A DNA stretch of 64,000 bases from Aquimarina sp. ERC-38 (GCF_026222555.1 NZ_CP098511.1:62001-126000), one strand, 5' to 3'; counted from the first letter of the stretch, positions 1 through 10,224 are shown. Program-made: numbers and translations. The notes: generated from the sequence alone by a model not told the origin.

Positions 1-240
1 TAACTCTTCCCACTTTTCATCAGTCATAAGGAATCCCCATTCAGCATCTTCAGAATCTGCATGTGGGTAGGCAGACCATTGCACGCCGTGACCTAAGAAC
101 TGAGTATTAATGGTATTTTCTTTAAGGAATGATAGAGAGATTCCCGCTTTCGCGAAAGCAGACTCTCCCACCTTCTCATTACAATTTACGGTAAGTAAAA
201 GAACAACAAAAACTAAAAATAATAGGGTAGATCTCATCAT
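1..240 (-). CDS. Glycoside hydrolase-like lipoprotein, N-terminal part (runs off the window)
   Basis: The first 80 codons of a gene that continues beyond base 1. The product begins with a hydrophobic signal segment ending in a lipobox-like LTVNC, so Cys20 is the probable lipidation site and the protein is probably surface or periplasmic. Residues about 47-60 (NTQFLGHGVQWSAYP) align with the IGNGVQWDPYP start of the hydrolase at 1379-2899, so this is probably a second clan GH-A-like enzyme of the same group. Its ATG shares an A with the stop of the GH130 gene (TAATG), which implies translational coupling as the last visible gene of the SusC/SusD operon. The catalytic region lies outside the window, so the enzyme class is inferred from the paralogue. 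Confidence 0.7.
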   Translation of the reverse strand, partial: MMRSTLLFLVFVVLLLTVNCNEKVGESAFAKAGISLSFLKENTINTQFLGHGVQWSAYPHADSEDAEWGFLMTDEKWEEL

Positions 241-1331
241 TATAAACTTACTTTGAGTTGATTAAGTAATTCTATCACATTGCACGTTGCAAGACCTACA
301 TACTTATCAGCGGCGCCATAATAAACATATAATGTATCATCTATGATCATATTTCCAGTAGGGAAAACGCAACCTTTGTAATAACCTTCGATTTCATAAT
401 CATGCTCTGGTTCCATAATATGCTCCTCCAGACGCCCTATTACTTTAGTTGGGTCATTTAAATCTAGTAAGGCAGCGCCTACGCGGTAATACCCTAAGCC
501 GCCTTTTTCTACACCGTGGTAAATTACTAACCAACCATCCTTTGTCTTGAGCGGGGGTGTACTACCACCTATTTTTTCTTCCCAAGAGTCTTTTCTACCC
601 GTAAGAAGTAGCTTACTTTCTTCTTCCCAAACCATAAGGTCATCTGTAAAACGAATCCAGATGGAAGGTTCGGTGCAACCATATCCCTCACCTATCCACT
701 CTTTAGGGCGGTGAAGCATAGCAAACTTGCCGTTTATTTTTTCTGGAAAAAGTATTACATCACGATCATCAAGATTTGATGTAGTGATTCTTCCTAAACG
801 CTTAAATGTTTTTAAATCTTTAGAAATTGCCATTCCGGAGTTGGCAATATTATTTTTATAAACCTGTGGTGTATCTTCTCCGGATTCCGGAAGTAAAATT
901 ACGTCGTGTTCAAATTTCCAGTATTGCCCCGGAGGAAATGGTCTGTAAGCATACGTTATATAAAACTCATCATCAAACTTTACGATACGAGGATCTTCTA
1001 CGCCGCCCATATCTGGCCCATCAATACTTGGGGAAAATACCGGATCATTGCTTACTCTGTTAAAATTTATACCATCTGTACTTTCTGCTAGTCCAAAATG
1101 AATATAGTGTTCTTCATCATTTCCAGCAGCTCGATAAAGCATAGAAAATTTACCATTTTCATACCATACGCCTGGGTTACAAACTACAAGGTTTTCCCAA
1201 TCATTATCTGGGTTGGGACTGAGTACAGGATTATTCTCGTACTTTTTGAGTTGGATCGTTTTTGTAGTTGTTTTTGAGGCTCTAGTGTCTAACATTTGTC
1301 GGTTTTTAGTCAATAATAGTATAGGTTTCAC
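240..1331 (-). CDS. GH130 family beta-mannoside hydrolase/phosphorylase
   Basis: A 363-residue protein with features of the GH130 five-bladed propeller: NNPVLSPNP near residue 34, a CNPGVWYENGKF blade start near 51, and GVEDPRI at about 110-116, which carries the conserved acidic catalytic residue of the family. GH130 enzymes cleave beta-1,4- or beta-1,2-linked mannosides by phosphorolysis or hydrolysis; the sequence alone does not separate these. There is no signal peptide, so the enzyme is probably cytoplasmic or periplasmic and acts on oligosaccharides imported by the SusC/SusD pair of the same operon. It lies 47 bp downstream of a clan A hydrolase and overlaps the next gene by one base. 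The family call is strong and the substrate is an inference. Confidence 0.85.
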   Translation of the reverse strand: MKPILLLTKNRQMLDTRASKTTTKTIQLKKYENNPVLSPNPDNDWENLVVCNPGVWYENGKFSMLYRAAGNDEEHYIHFGLAESTDGINFNRVSNDPVFSPSIDGPDMGGVEDPRIVKFDDEFYITYAYRPFPPGQYWKFEHDVILLPESGEDTPQVYKNNIANSGMAISKDLKTFKRLGRITTSNLDDRDVILFPEKINGKFAMLHRPKEWIGEGYGCTEPSIWIRFTDDLMVWEEESKLLLTGRKDSWEEKIGGSTPPLKTKDGWLVIYHGVEKGGLGYYRVGAALLDLNDPTKVIGRLEEHIMEPEHDYEIEGYYKGCVFPTGNMIIDDTLYVYYGAADKYVGLATCNVIELLNQLKVSL

Positions 1332-1378
1332 GCTTAAGTAAACCCCAGACTAGTAGTTATATAGTTGGCAATAAGTTC

Positions 1379-2899
1379 TTAATAATCAAAATTTGTAATT
1401 ACTGTAAGTGTCGTTCCAGGGACAGATAGTGTTTCACCCGCTGAGAAGTCATAGCTTAAGTTTTCTTCTTCTGGCGTAGGATATCCATTTACATCTACCG
1501 TGCGGTCATTTTCTTTATATACAAATTTCTTAGCTCCTGAAAGTGATAGTCCTATTGCTTTCACATTGATCTCATAATCTTCTGAAAAGATGTTGTTGAT
1601 AGCAATCATATACTTTCCATCGTTTTCTACTGCAATTGCGTCTACACCTACTAATCTTGGTATATTTACTTTAAAGACTTTAGTACCATTCTGCATATAT
1701 CTACTTATCAAAGAGAAAGAATAAAAGTGAGGTCTAACTTCTTCTTTTTGAGGATTGCCAAGTATTTCTACTCCGAGAATATTCCAGAATCCCCATACTT
1801 TTAAGTCTTGTCCGGAATTAGATCCACTATGCATTGCATCATCGAGGTTCCAGTTTATAGCTCCGGAATATCCTGCATTTACAATTTTCATGGTTGCAGC
1901 TATAAGATCTACCCCGTGGAAATATTCATCTACAAGTGTGTTAGAGTCTAATGCAATATTTGCAGAGCTATTGATATTCTCAAGATTTGCATTATAAAGA
2001 TTCTGATCTATTTGCGATGTACCAGTTTCATATTTAAAACCGTACTCACCAATAACTATAGGTGTACCAGCCGGAGCAGCATTTTTATAGGCTGCTAGTG
2101 TTCTCTCATAAACACCATTATACATAGCTTCTTTAGGTGGATAGGTATGTATATCATAGAGCTTTACCTTATCCCCAAGATCTGCGGTCATATCTGTGAC
2201 CCAATTTGTTAGATTGTCTGAAAAAGGTGCGATATCCGGACCGGCAAGTTTAACCTTACTAGAGACACCGAGTGAATCTAACTTTCTGTAAAATGCTTCT
2301 GTAGTCCTCTTCCAAAGGTCGTAATCTCCCTCTGTTGCAGAACCTTCAAGATTAGGCTCATTTACTGTTGTATAATATTTAATACACGTAAACCCTTTTT
2401 CTTCTACAAGGAATTTAACATATTTTGCAGCATTTGTGATTCTGTTTTCAAAAATACGATTTTGGTTTACATCCATCTGATTGTAACCCCAATCTCCTAA
2501 CATTACAGTAATGTTGTTATCCTGACAGTATTGGAGAATACGCTCCATACCTTCTAGGAATATAATAGGGTTATAATTATCTGCCCCTAGGTGCGCATAT
2601 TTATCATAAGATCCAAAAACAACTCTTAAAAATGATGGCTTCATATAATCGAGACGATCGTACATTTTTTGCCAGTCTACATCTTGAATGGGTAAATCCC
2701 AAAATTTATAAGCTTGCGGATAAGGATCCCACTGTACACCATTACCTATATAAGAATCATTGATAACCGTACCTAATTCAATTACCAGTTCTGTAGAAAT
2801 TGGCTCTTCTGCTGGCGCTTCAAAATCATCTGAACAGGAAATTCCGGTCACAAGAAATGCAAGTAAGAGCACGTATTTATAGTTTATATTTTTTAGCAT
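1379..2899 (-). CDS. Clan GH-A-like glycoside hydrolase lipoprotein
   Basis: A 506-residue secreted enzyme. The signal peptide ends in a lipobox at Cys22 (VTGISCSDD). The body looks like a TIM barrel: MKPSFLRVVFG (about 86-96), VMLGDWGYN (132-140), YYTTVNEPN (175-183) with Glu181 as probable acid/base, and IVIGEYGF (281-288) with Glu285 as probable nucleophile. An NEP motif plus a later GEYG is typical of clan GH-A retaining glycosidases. The C-terminal 120 residues look like a beta-sandwich domain. The exact GH family was not recognised (GH5/GH30/GH39-like are all possible). Its place between a surface-binding lipoprotein and GH130 suggests that it cuts the polymer before import. Confidence 0.75.
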   Translation of the reverse strand: MLKNINYKYVLLLAFLVTGISCSDDFEAPAEEPISTELVIELGTVINDSYIGNGVQWDPYPQAYKFWDLPIQDVDWQKMYDRLDYMKPSFLRVVFGSYDKYAHLGADNYNPIIFLEGMERILQYCQDNNITVMLGDWGYNQMDVNQNRIFENRITNAAKYVKFLVEEKGFTCIKYYTTVNEPNLEGSATEGDYDLWKRTTEAFYRKLDSLGVSSKVKLAGPDIAPFSDNLTNWVTDMTADLGDKVKLYDIHTYPPKEAMYNGVYERTLAAYKNAAPAGTPIVIGEYGFKYETGTSQIDQNLYNANLENINSSANIALDSNTLVDEYFHGVDLIAATMKIVNAGYSGAINWNLDDAMHSGSNSGQDLKVWGFWNILGVEILGNPQKEEVRPHFYSFSLISRYMQNGTKVFKVNIPRLVGVDAIAVENDGKYMIAINNIFSEDYEINVKAIGLSLSGAKKFVYKENDRTVDVNGYPTPEEENLSYDFSAGETLSVPGTTLTVITNFDY

Positions 2900-2930
2900 T
2901 TATATAATTTCTTTTTGTAGTAAATTAATG

Positions 2931-3881
2931 TTACTCTTGTGGCTCTAGGTTTATATAAAGGTTAAAACCATTTATGATTTGAGCTTCTGCTTCAAAGTGA
3001 TCCCAAGTATATTCATTTACAAAATTTTCAAATCTTAATGAAATAGAACCATCTGCATTAGTTGTGAGTTCTCCTACTGAAGTTTCTCCAAACTCGTTTC
3101 CAGCCTGCAGTGTTAGTAAGTTAGCTCCTTCGTTAAACTCCCACACTCCATTCTCGTGTGGTATCTTTTTATATCTAGCTGAATAATCTGTGGAACCACC
3201 TTTATAGTCAGGCTCAAAAATGTAAGAACCAAATTCTCTGTCTTTACCAGCGGTAACTGTAAACGTACCTTCAGGATTTCCAGCTTCATTAATTCCAGTT
3301 GTGGTAAAGGAGATTGTATTATCTGTATCTGGTACTGTTGCAGGAAAATCTCCACTTAACACAGCAGGAGCATAATCTTCTGGTGGATAAGTATCAGTTA
3401 CAGGATCATAATTAGGGCCAAAAACCCCCCAACCCCAAGTCTCACCGATACCAATATGCCAGTCAAAAAGGATATTTTGTGTTTTCCAGTTGCCATCAAG
3501 TTGTGATTCATAAGGCCGGACTTCTACAGTCCAAGTACGTGACTTACCTGATTCAGATACTACTTTAAAGTCAAACATAAAATCTGAGGAAAAGCTTATC
3601 ACCTCACCAGCTTCTGGTTGTACTGTTGCAAGCTCAGAAATCTGAAAACTAGGCTGCACCGCATTGATATCTATATTATTAAGTACCGCATTTACAATTA
3701 TTTTACCTTCACTTTCTCCTTGCGAGATGATGTTTGCAGCCCCCACTTGACCAGGAATAGTAAAGTTTAAAAATTGCCTATCGTCACTTGTAAAATCTTC
3801 AATAGGGTTTTCTGTACATCTAATAGCAATGAATGACATAACTAACACCATAATCGCGTAAAATTTTTCCATTATTTTCAT
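2931..3881 (-). CDS. Surface glycan-binding-type lipoprotein (SusE/F position)
   Basis: A 316-residue lipoprotein with signal peptide and Cys22 (FIAIRCTEN). Residues about 35-125 look like the short beta-sandwich domain found in DUF5018-type SGBPs: FLNFTIPGQVG, then an ending SGKSRTWTVEVRPY. The C-terminal half has many aromatic and Gly residues (WHIGIGETWGWGVFGPNY), as expected of a carbohydrate-binding face. It sits 11 bp after SusD in the position where SusE/SusF-like proteins occur. It probably binds the target glycan at the cell surface. No catalytic motif is visible. The start is MKIM at 3881; an alternative ATG three codons later fits equally well. Confidence 0.6.
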   Translation of the reverse strand: MKIMEKFYAIMVLVMSFIAIRCTENPIEDFTSDDRQFLNFTIPGQVGAANIISQGESEGKIIVNAVLNNIDINAVQPSFQISELATVQPEAGEVISFSSDFMFDFKVVSESGKSRTWTVEVRPYESQLDGNWKTQNILFDWHIGIGETWGWGVFGPNYDPVTDTYPPEDYAPAVLSGDFPATVPDTDNTISFTTTGINEAGNPEGTFTVTAGKDREFGSYIFEPDYKGGSTDYSARYKKIPHENGVWEFNEGANLLTLQAGNEFGETSVGELTTNADGSISLRFENFVNEYTWDHFEAEAQIINGFNLYINLEPQE

Positions 3882-3892
3882 AATAATTAATT

Positions 3893-5374
3893 TTAATTGT
3901 TCAAATTGCCTTCTATGGCAGGGATTGGAAAAAAGTAGGCACTATTTGTAATTGGTTTTCTATAAATCCCCTGGATAACATTTTCTACGTTATTTGTTCT
4001 TCTTAAATCGTATAATCTGTTTGCTTCAAAGGCAAGTTCATACGAACGCTCTTCGAGAATAGCATCTCTAAAATCTTGTACAGACAATCCTGGGGCAAGT
4101 GGAGCAAGACCAGCACGCATTCTTACCTTATTTACTGCTGCATATCCTTCTCCCGTAGGTCCAACCGCTTCCGCCAGCACTAACAAAATATCCGTGTACC
4201 GTATCACAAATGGATGCGTACTCGTATTATCTCCTATAAAATTGGGATCCATATATTTTCTGGTAAATGGTTGTGATTCCCCGCCATTAGGCGTCCACAC
4301 CTGCTCACCTTGCTCGTTAAAAAGTTCTTCTACTATAAGATCTGCACGTCTTCTATCTCCGGCTGGAAAAGAGGATAGAAATTGAAGTTCAGACACATAA
4401 ACTCCAAAACCTCCGTGAGTTACTGTTCCATCTTCTAGGAATGATTCTGAAGGCGTGTCTGCCGCGATAAAGAACTTAGATAGTTTAGAAAACTCCCCTT
4501 CTACCAGACCATTACGATCTTGAGGAATAAAGAATATATGTTCTGGTCCATTAAAACTCTCAGCATCAGAGACATCGTAAACATTCAATAAATCGTTATC
4601 AAAGGTAAAAACACTTTGACCATTTACAACATCAGACGCAAAACCAGCTGCACGTGAATACATTTCATTAGGATCAGAAACCCAATCATATCCTGGACTT
4701 CCTGTACTTCTTGCAGAAGCCATGGTTAGATACACCTTAGAAAGTAATGCTTGTGCTGCAACCCTATCTGCACGACCTCCCTCTCTTTGGACAGGCAATT
4801 GAGCAATGGCATTTTCTAAGTCAGAGACAATAGAAGCGTACATATCTTGCAGAGGGGCGTTTGTAGCTCCCAAAACCTCATCGAGTTGATCTATCGCAGA
4901 AAGCCGTAGTGGCGCAGACCCAAAGATCCTCGCTATCATAAAATGATGAAATGCACGAAGAAAATAACCTTCTCCTTGGAATTTAGCTGCTAAATCCGGC
5001 TCATAACTTACATTTTTCGTTTTTTCAATTACCGTGTTTGCTCGATTTAATGACACGTAACTCAATCTAAAAAACTGTTCCAGGTTCTGATTTCTATCGT
5101 CTACATTAAATACATCAAACTGATCAATATTAAGACCTTCTCCTTCTTTTGCAAAAGCTTCTTCAGATGCGGTGGTAGGGATATTCATATATGGCCGGAT
5201 ATAATCTAACAAAGTCATAGCCTGATATGCATGCAATACCGCAGAGTTTGTTTCTTCCGGAGTATTAAAAAAGTTAGAATCGGTTAAAAACGTAGTTGGC
5301 TCCGGATCTAATGAACAAGAAATTACTGTCAATACTAGAAACGCTTTTGTAAAAGTGTAATTAAGTTTTTTCAT
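3893..5374 (-). CDS. SusD/RagB family nutrient-binding lipoprotein
   Basis: The product is about 493 residues with MKKLNYTF at the start and a lipobox at Cys20 (LTVISCSLD). An upstream in-frame extension is ignored because it would overlap the SusC stop and lacks a signal peptide. Family features are the N-terminal TLLDYIRPY region, TPR-like helices (GEGYFLRAFHHFMIARIFG), the LLVLAEAVG segment and the C-terminal ELAFEANRLYDLRR followed by FFPIP. SusD proteins form the lid over the SusC channel and bind oligosaccharides. The start lies 7 bp after the SusC stop, as is normal for the pair. Confidence 0.93.
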   Translation of the reverse strand: MKKLNYTFTKAFLVLTVISCSLDPEPTTFLTDSNFFNTPEETNSAVLHAYQAMTLLDYIRPYMNIPTTASEEAFAKEGEGLNIDQFDVFNVDDRNQNLEQFFRLSYVSLNRANTVIEKTKNVSYEPDLAAKFQGEGYFLRAFHHFMIARIFGSAPLRLSAIDQLDEVLGATNAPLQDMYASIVSDLENAIAQLPVQREGGRADRVAAQALLSKVYLTMASARSTGSPGYDWVSDPNEMYSRAAGFASDVVNGQSVFTFDNDLLNVYDVSDAESFNGPEHIFFIPQDRNGLVEGEFSKLSKFFIAADTPSESFLEDGTVTHGGFGVYVSELQFLSSFPAGDRRRADLIVEELFNEQGEQVWTPNGGESQPFTRKYMDPNFIGDNTSTHPFVIRYTDILLVLAEAVGPTGEGYAAVNKVRMRAGLAPLAPGLSVQDFRDAILEERSYELAFEANRLYDLRRTNNVENVIQGIYRKPITNSAYFFPIPAIEGNLNN

Positions 5375-5381
5375 TGCCTTA

Positions 5382-8300
5382 TTATATAGAAACATTAATA
5401 CCCAGTGCATATCTTCTTAATCGCGGAACTCTCGTGCCACCTATTCCAGTAGGACCTACCTCCGGATCTGTTCCCTCATAGCCTGTAAATGTGTGTAAAT
5501 TGTCTCCACTGAAATAGATCTTTAACCTATTAACGTAATTAATTCTACTAACATCAATATTGTAGCCCACTCTTAAATTTTGTAACCTCACAAATGTACC
5601 GTCCTCTAACCAAAAGTCAGAAAATGCAACATTTCTCGTTTCTCGCAATGACGGAAACTCATTACTTCTATTATCCGGAGTATAACGTTGCAATAAATTA
5701 CTTACTTGTCCTCCCCCGGCTTGCGTACTAAAACGATTTATGTTTGCTACATCTCCCCCGAAGGATCCATTAAACAATACGGTAAGTTCCCAGTTCTTAT
5801 AAGATGCGTCAAAGGTGAAACTCGCTGTGAAATCCGGATTAGGATCTCCTATAATTGTTCTATCTTTTCCAAAAGGATCAATCACTCCATCCCCATTAAG
5901 GTCATCATATAAGAATTCTCCTGGAAATGCTCCAGCTCCTGACAAACCGTTAAATAGACCTTCTTCCTCGGATTGTACAATACCCGTTACACGCGCACCA
6001 TAAAATGCATTGATAGGTTGATCAATCGCTAGTATATTGATGCGTGATCTAAATTGATCTCTAAAATTAAAACCTGTAAATCTAAAGTTATTACCAAATT
6101 CATCTGTCTGTACAGAATTAAGTGCCACTGGACCTAGACTCAATACTTTGTTTTTGTTTTTATTAAATATAACTCCGGCAGATAATGTAAAGTTATCATT
6201 TCTTATAAAGTCATAATTAACGGCTACCTCAATTCCTTCATTTTCTATTTTTCCTGCATTTATTCTTATAAAATCAAATCCGGAAGTAGGTGGTAAACTG
6301 CTGTCTACCAGAAGGTCGTCTGTCGTTTTATTATAATAATCTACTACAAAGTCAAGTCTTCTGTCAAAGGCAGAAAAATCAAGCCCTACATCAAAAATTG
6401 TAGTGGTTTCCCACTTAAGATCAGGGTTACCAAGACCTCTAAACTCCGAGAAGATTCCATTGTTAGATCCTATACCTGGTCCTACCGTAGTTACAAAATC
6501 TCCATTTACAAAGAAATTACCTTGTCCTAGTCTATTAAGCGTCTCAAAAGGGCTAATCGCTTGGTTACCTACAACACCCCAACTTATTCTTGGCTTAAGT
6601 TCATTTACAAATGTCAAACTTTCTTGAATAAAATTCTCATTTTGCATTTTCCAACTTACAGCGCCAGAGGGGAAAAATGCAAATCTGTTATTTGCACCAA
6701 AGTTGGAAGACCCATCTAGTCTTCCTGTATAGGTAAATAAGTATTTATCTTTGTAGGCATAGTTTATACGTGAGATGACTGATGATAATGCAGACTCTAT
6801 AAAATTATTTGAAGTTCTTTGCTCGTTACCTAGACTAAGATTTCCAGCACCTAGCGATTGATTTGGAAAGTCTTGAGAACGCAATTGCGACGTACGCACC
6901 TCAAAATACTCAGATGAATAACCCCCTAATAAAGTAATCTTATGATCTTCTCTTAAAAACTTATCATAGTTAAGATATGCATCTACTACAACTCTTTGAT
7001 TCTGGAAGTTATCCTGAAAAGCTACACCATTACCCTCAAAACCTAACTGCGTGAACTGTGTAGGGAAGAAGCGCTCTTGGTAAGAGCTACCAAGGCTGTA
7101 GTTAAATTGTGATTTAAACTGCAATGCATCTGTAAGTTCCCATCTAAATATGGAAGAGGAAATTAAGTCAATTGTTGTAGACTCATTAGATCTTAACTCT
7201 GTAAGGGCGGCAGGGTTTCCAAAATCATTCTCGTTTGCTTGAAAAAAGCTACCATCTTCATTAAGGAGTGGGAATGTAATATTACGATCAAATTGCAAAC
7301 CTAGATTCTCATTTCTAGATCCCCTTGAAAAATTGAGATTAGTAGATAAATTAATCTTACCACTGAGTTTCTGATCTATACCTATGCTTACGGTTACCTT
7401 GCTTAACTCATCTTCTCTATAAATACCATTTTGAGTGTTATAATTAAGTCCAAAATTATATTTTGTTTGTTCATTACCACCTATAATACTTATGTTGCTA
7501 TTCGTATTTATAGGGTTATTAAAAACGTAATCTATATAATTAGTTATAGGATAGTCATTTCTAATTTGCTCTATAGAAGGGAAGAAAGTACCATTTACAT
7601 CTTCTGCTCCTATATATAGAGGTGTAAATCCGGAATTGGCTCTACTTTCATCCGTGAGAACGGCAAGATTAACTGGGTTTCTAAAGATATCAAACTCTCT
7701 AGAAAAAGAGCTTGTACTTGCGATATGTGAGAAGGTTACCTCCATTGTACCTTCTTGACCTCTCTTAGTTGTAACAAGGATTACACCGTTTGCACCACGA
7801 GAACCATATATCGAGGCAGACGATGCGTCCTTAAGAACTTCTACAGAAACAATATCAGCAGGGTTAATCTGCTTAAGATTTCCGGCATCACCTAACGGGA
7901 AACCATCTACTACAATTAAGGGAGTCGTAGCTGTAAAAGAACTTGCTCCACGTATTCTTACATTTACGCCAGCTCCAGGATCGTCAGAAGTATTATTTAC
8001 CACAAGTCCCGGAACTCTGCCTACAAGTGTTTCCTCAATAGAATTAGAGGGGATTTCAGCGAGTTGTTCGGTTTTAATTTTACTTACCGCACCAGTAACA
8101 TCGCTCTTTTTTACAGTTTGATATCCTATAACAACCACCTCATCAAGTACGGCTTGATCTTCTTCAAGATTTATATTAAGATTTGTTTCACTACTTATCG
8201 CAATGCGTTGCGTTTTAAAACCCACATAAGAAACTTCTATAGTGGCCCCTATTTGAGTTACTGTAATGGAAAAATTCCCATCGAAATCTGTAAGAACACC

Positions 8301-8456
8301 ATTAGAAGTTTCCGTTTCTACTATATTAACCCCTGGTAGTGGAATTCCAGTTGAATTACTTACTGTTCCATTGACCGTAACTTGTGAAAAACAAGCTGAG
8401 GAAATAGAAAAAAAAATAATATAGGTTATGTACTTGATCACTGTAGTTAGAGTCAT
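5382..8456 (-). CDS. SusC/RagA family TonB-dependent transporter
   Basis: A 1024-residue outer-membrane receptor. After a signal peptide (to about FSQ25) it has a carboxypeptidase-regulatory-like domain (GTVSNSTGIPLPGVNIVE), a TonB box region (DEVVVIGYQTVKKSDVTGAV), a plug domain with VVDGFPLGD and VEVLKDASSASIYGSRGANG, and a 22-strand-type barrel ending in an aromatic/Ile strand. It imports glycan fragments with TonB energy. It is the first gene of the leftward operon and is divergent from the AraC regulator. A single promoter in the 227-bp divergent region probably drives the whole operon; no convincing TAnnTTTG box could be fixed there. Confidence 0.96.
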   Translation of the reverse strand: MTLTTVIKYITYIIFFSISSACFSQVTVNGTVSNSTGIPLPGVNIVETETSNGVLTDFDGNFSITVTQIGATIEVSYVGFKTQRIAISSETNLNINLEEDQAVLDEVVVIGYQTVKKSDVTGAVSKIKTEQLAEIPSNSIEETLVGRVPGLVVNNTSDDPGAGVNVRIRGASSFTATTPLIVVDGFPLGDAGNLKQINPADIVSVEVLKDASSASIYGSRGANGVILVTTKRGQEGTMEVTFSHIASTSSFSREFDIFRNPVNLAVLTDESRANSGFTPLYIGAEDVNGTFFPSIEQIRNDYPITNYIDYVFNNPINTNSNISIIGGNEQTKYNFGLNYNTQNGIYREDELSKVTVSIGIDQKLSGKINLSTNLNFSRGSRNENLGLQFDRNITFPLLNEDGSFFQANENDFGNPAALTELRSNESTTIDLISSSIFRWELTDALQFKSQFNYSLGSSYQERFFPTQFTQLGFEGNGVAFQDNFQNQRVVVDAYLNYDKFLREDHKITLLGGYSSEYFEVRTSQLRSQDFPNQSLGAGNLSLGNEQRTSNNFIESALSSVISRINYAYKDKYLFTYTGRLDGSSNFGANNRFAFFPSGAVSWKMQNENFIQESLTFVNELKPRISWGVVGNQAISPFETLNRLGQGNFFVNGDFVTTVGPGIGSNNGIFSEFRGLGNPDLKWETTTIFDVGLDFSAFDRRLDFVVDYYNKTTDDLLVDSSLPPTSGFDFIRINAGKIENEGIEVAVNYDFIRNDNFTLSAGVIFNKNKNKVLSLGPVALNSVQTDEFGNNFRFTGFNFRDQFRSRINILAIDQPINAFYGARVTGIVQSEEEGLFNGLSGAGAFPGEFLYDDLNGDGVIDPFGKDRTIIGDPNPDFTASFTFDASYKNWELTVLFNGSFGGDVANINRFSTQAGGGQVSNLLQRYTPDNRSNEFPSLRETRNVAFSDFWLEDGTFVRLQNLRVGYNIDVSRINYVNRLKIYFSGDNLHTFTGYEGTDPEVGPTGIGGTRVPRLRRYALGINVSI

Positions 8457-8683
8457 TGTTTGTTTTCACTTAATATTATTTTGCAATAAAAATAGGTAGA
8501 TGAAGCGCGTCATTGTAAGAAAATAAAGTCAAAAACTATGCGTATTATGAATTGATCGAGGTTATTCGTAATATTAAGCTCTAAAAAAATGGAATTTCTA
8601 ACGTATAACTACTATAATAGCCAATTTAAAAACTCCTATTTTACTTGTATAATCATTACTAATAGTTAAATTATAATACTTTC

Positions 8684-9535
8684 GTGAAAATTATTAAGGA
8701 AATAACACCACTTAATTTAACTGCACCTTTTGTACTCCAAAGGCACGAGAATGCTCAATTTGATTATCCCCTTCATTATCATTCAGAATATGAAATAAAT
8801 TATATCACAAATTTTTACGGAAAACGGATAGCCGGTGACAGTATAGAGCGCTGTGATACTGAAGAACTAGCACTACTTGGCCCCGGACTACAACACATCT
8901 GGACATCAGATACTCCTGAGACTAATGCCACAGTAATTACGCTTCAATTTTCTGAAGGATTTTTAGGCAATATCGATAAGGAATATAGAATCTTTCATAA
9001 GATAAAAGAGCTTCTCAATTTATCAAAGAAGGGCATACATTTTTCTAAACCCACAAGAGATAAAGTAGGAAAAAAATTAGAAAAATTGGTGACCTTAGAA
9101 GACCTACCTTCTTTCTTTCTGTTTATAGAAATCCTACAAGACCTTGCCGTTTCTAAAGATAAGTATATATTATCATCGTCTGTACCTAAAGGAAGTTCAC
9201 AGCAGGTAAAAAGTAGAAGAATTAACAAGGTAATTCAGCACATATACGACCATTACCAAAAAGATTTAAAACTAGATGACCTGGCACATATTGCAAATAT
9301 GTCACCTTCGGCATTTAGTCACTTTTTTAAAAAGAGGACTAATATCAACTTCACACAATTTCTACTGAATTATAGATTGAGTATGGCATCAAAACTTCTT
9401 GTAGAAACCGAGTTAGCCATAAACGAGATTTCGTTTAAAGTGGGCTTTAAAACATTATCAAATTTCAACAGATCTTTTAAGCGTAAATATAATGTTTCAC
9501 CTCGACAGTTTAAGCGAGTGTTTGAAAAAATATAA
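8684..9535 (+). CDS. AraC family transcriptional regulator
   Basis: A 283-residue protein starting at GTG. The N-terminal half is a cupin-like effector domain (HENAQFDYPLHYHSEYEINYI). The C-terminal 100 residues form the double helix-turn-helix of AraC/XylS proteins: LKLDDLAHIANMSPSAFSHFFK, then AINEISFKVGFKTLSNFNRSFKR and NVSPRQFKR. It is transcribed away from the SusC operon and is most likely its local activator, responding to a sugar released from the glycan. Many Bacteroidota loci use hybrid two-component or SusR-like sensors; a one-component AraC is a common alternative. Confidence 0.9.
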   Translation: MKIIKEITPLNLTAPFVLQRHENAQFDYPLHYHSEYEINYITNFYGKRIAGDSIERCDTEELALLGPGLQHIWTSDTPETNATVITLQFSEGFLGNIDKEYRIFHKIKELLNLSKKGIHFSKPTRDKVGKKLEKLVTLEDLPSFFLFIEILQDLAVSKDKYILSSSVPKGSSQQVKSRRINKVIQHIYDHYQKDLKLDDLAHIANMSPSAFSHFFKKRTNINFTQFLLNYRLSMASKLLVETELAINEISFKVGFKTLSNFNRSFKRKYNVSPRQFKRVFEKI

Positions 9536-10224
9536 TTTGATAGTTATTTGATTACCAAATTTTTACGTTTTAATCTATAGAAAATTTTCCGTAGCATAGA
9601 TATCTCATGCGATCCATAGTATCGATGTCTTAGCGGGTTGCAGGATTTGATATATGCTTTTGTAAAGACGTAAAAATATCATGATACCTCTTTTATCAGT
9701 TTATTGTATCGATTCACTTATACGTACATCAATCTGAGCTTGAGATTCTCTATTTCCGGATCTATTTATCGTTTAAATTTTTATTTTTTCCTTACTATCT
9801 TACATTATACACCTATACTTTATAATGCCTAATACTCTTGATAAATCTTTAATAGATTCACTTCGTTCATTGTTTTTTAAAATTTTGATAATTAAGCTAT
9901 TGCTGAATTTACTATTTTATAATGTCAGCTTTAATTCAAAACTAGTAAATTCAAATTGTTGGGTAAAGAAGTTAATTTAAGCTGCCTTTTTAAGTTTACC
10001 CATAGAAATGATTGTTATAAATCTGAGTCTGCGATAAACTTTTAGTAAAAGAGCGCTAACTGATTAGGAGGGACGTAAAGGATGTATGGTTTCTTAAAAA
10101 AATTAACTTAATTGATTCTTAAAGAAATTTTTAGTGTAAAAGCTATCCAGCTAATTTAGAACGAATTACCCTGAAATCTTCAAGAAAAAAGTTCGAACTA
10201 ATTCGCGAGTAGTCCACGATAGTT
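9536..10224. other. Non-coding stretch after the AraC gene
   Basis: About 690 AT-rich bases with stops in all frames and no recognisable gene. It contains a loose inverted pair GGGTAAA / TTTACCC (about 9961-10000) and a short GTTCGAAC near 10191. The strong terminator that follows at 10225 implies that something transcribed rightward ends here, possibly a small RNA, but no promoter of the TAnnTTTG type was found. Confidence 0.4.

Noticed and set aside
827..1091. Rightward open frames inside the GH130 gene
   Set aside because: They are antisense to a clear enzyme gene, overlap each other and show no signal or family motif.
8457..8683. Promoters in the divergent region of the first SusC operon
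   Set aside because: No exact TAnnTTTG with a -33 TTG could be placed for either direction; partial matches are too weak to report.
10185..10224. tRNA or tmRNA 3' end suggested by GTTCGAAC and GTCCACGA
   Set aside because: No T-stem, acceptor stem or other arms can be paired around it.
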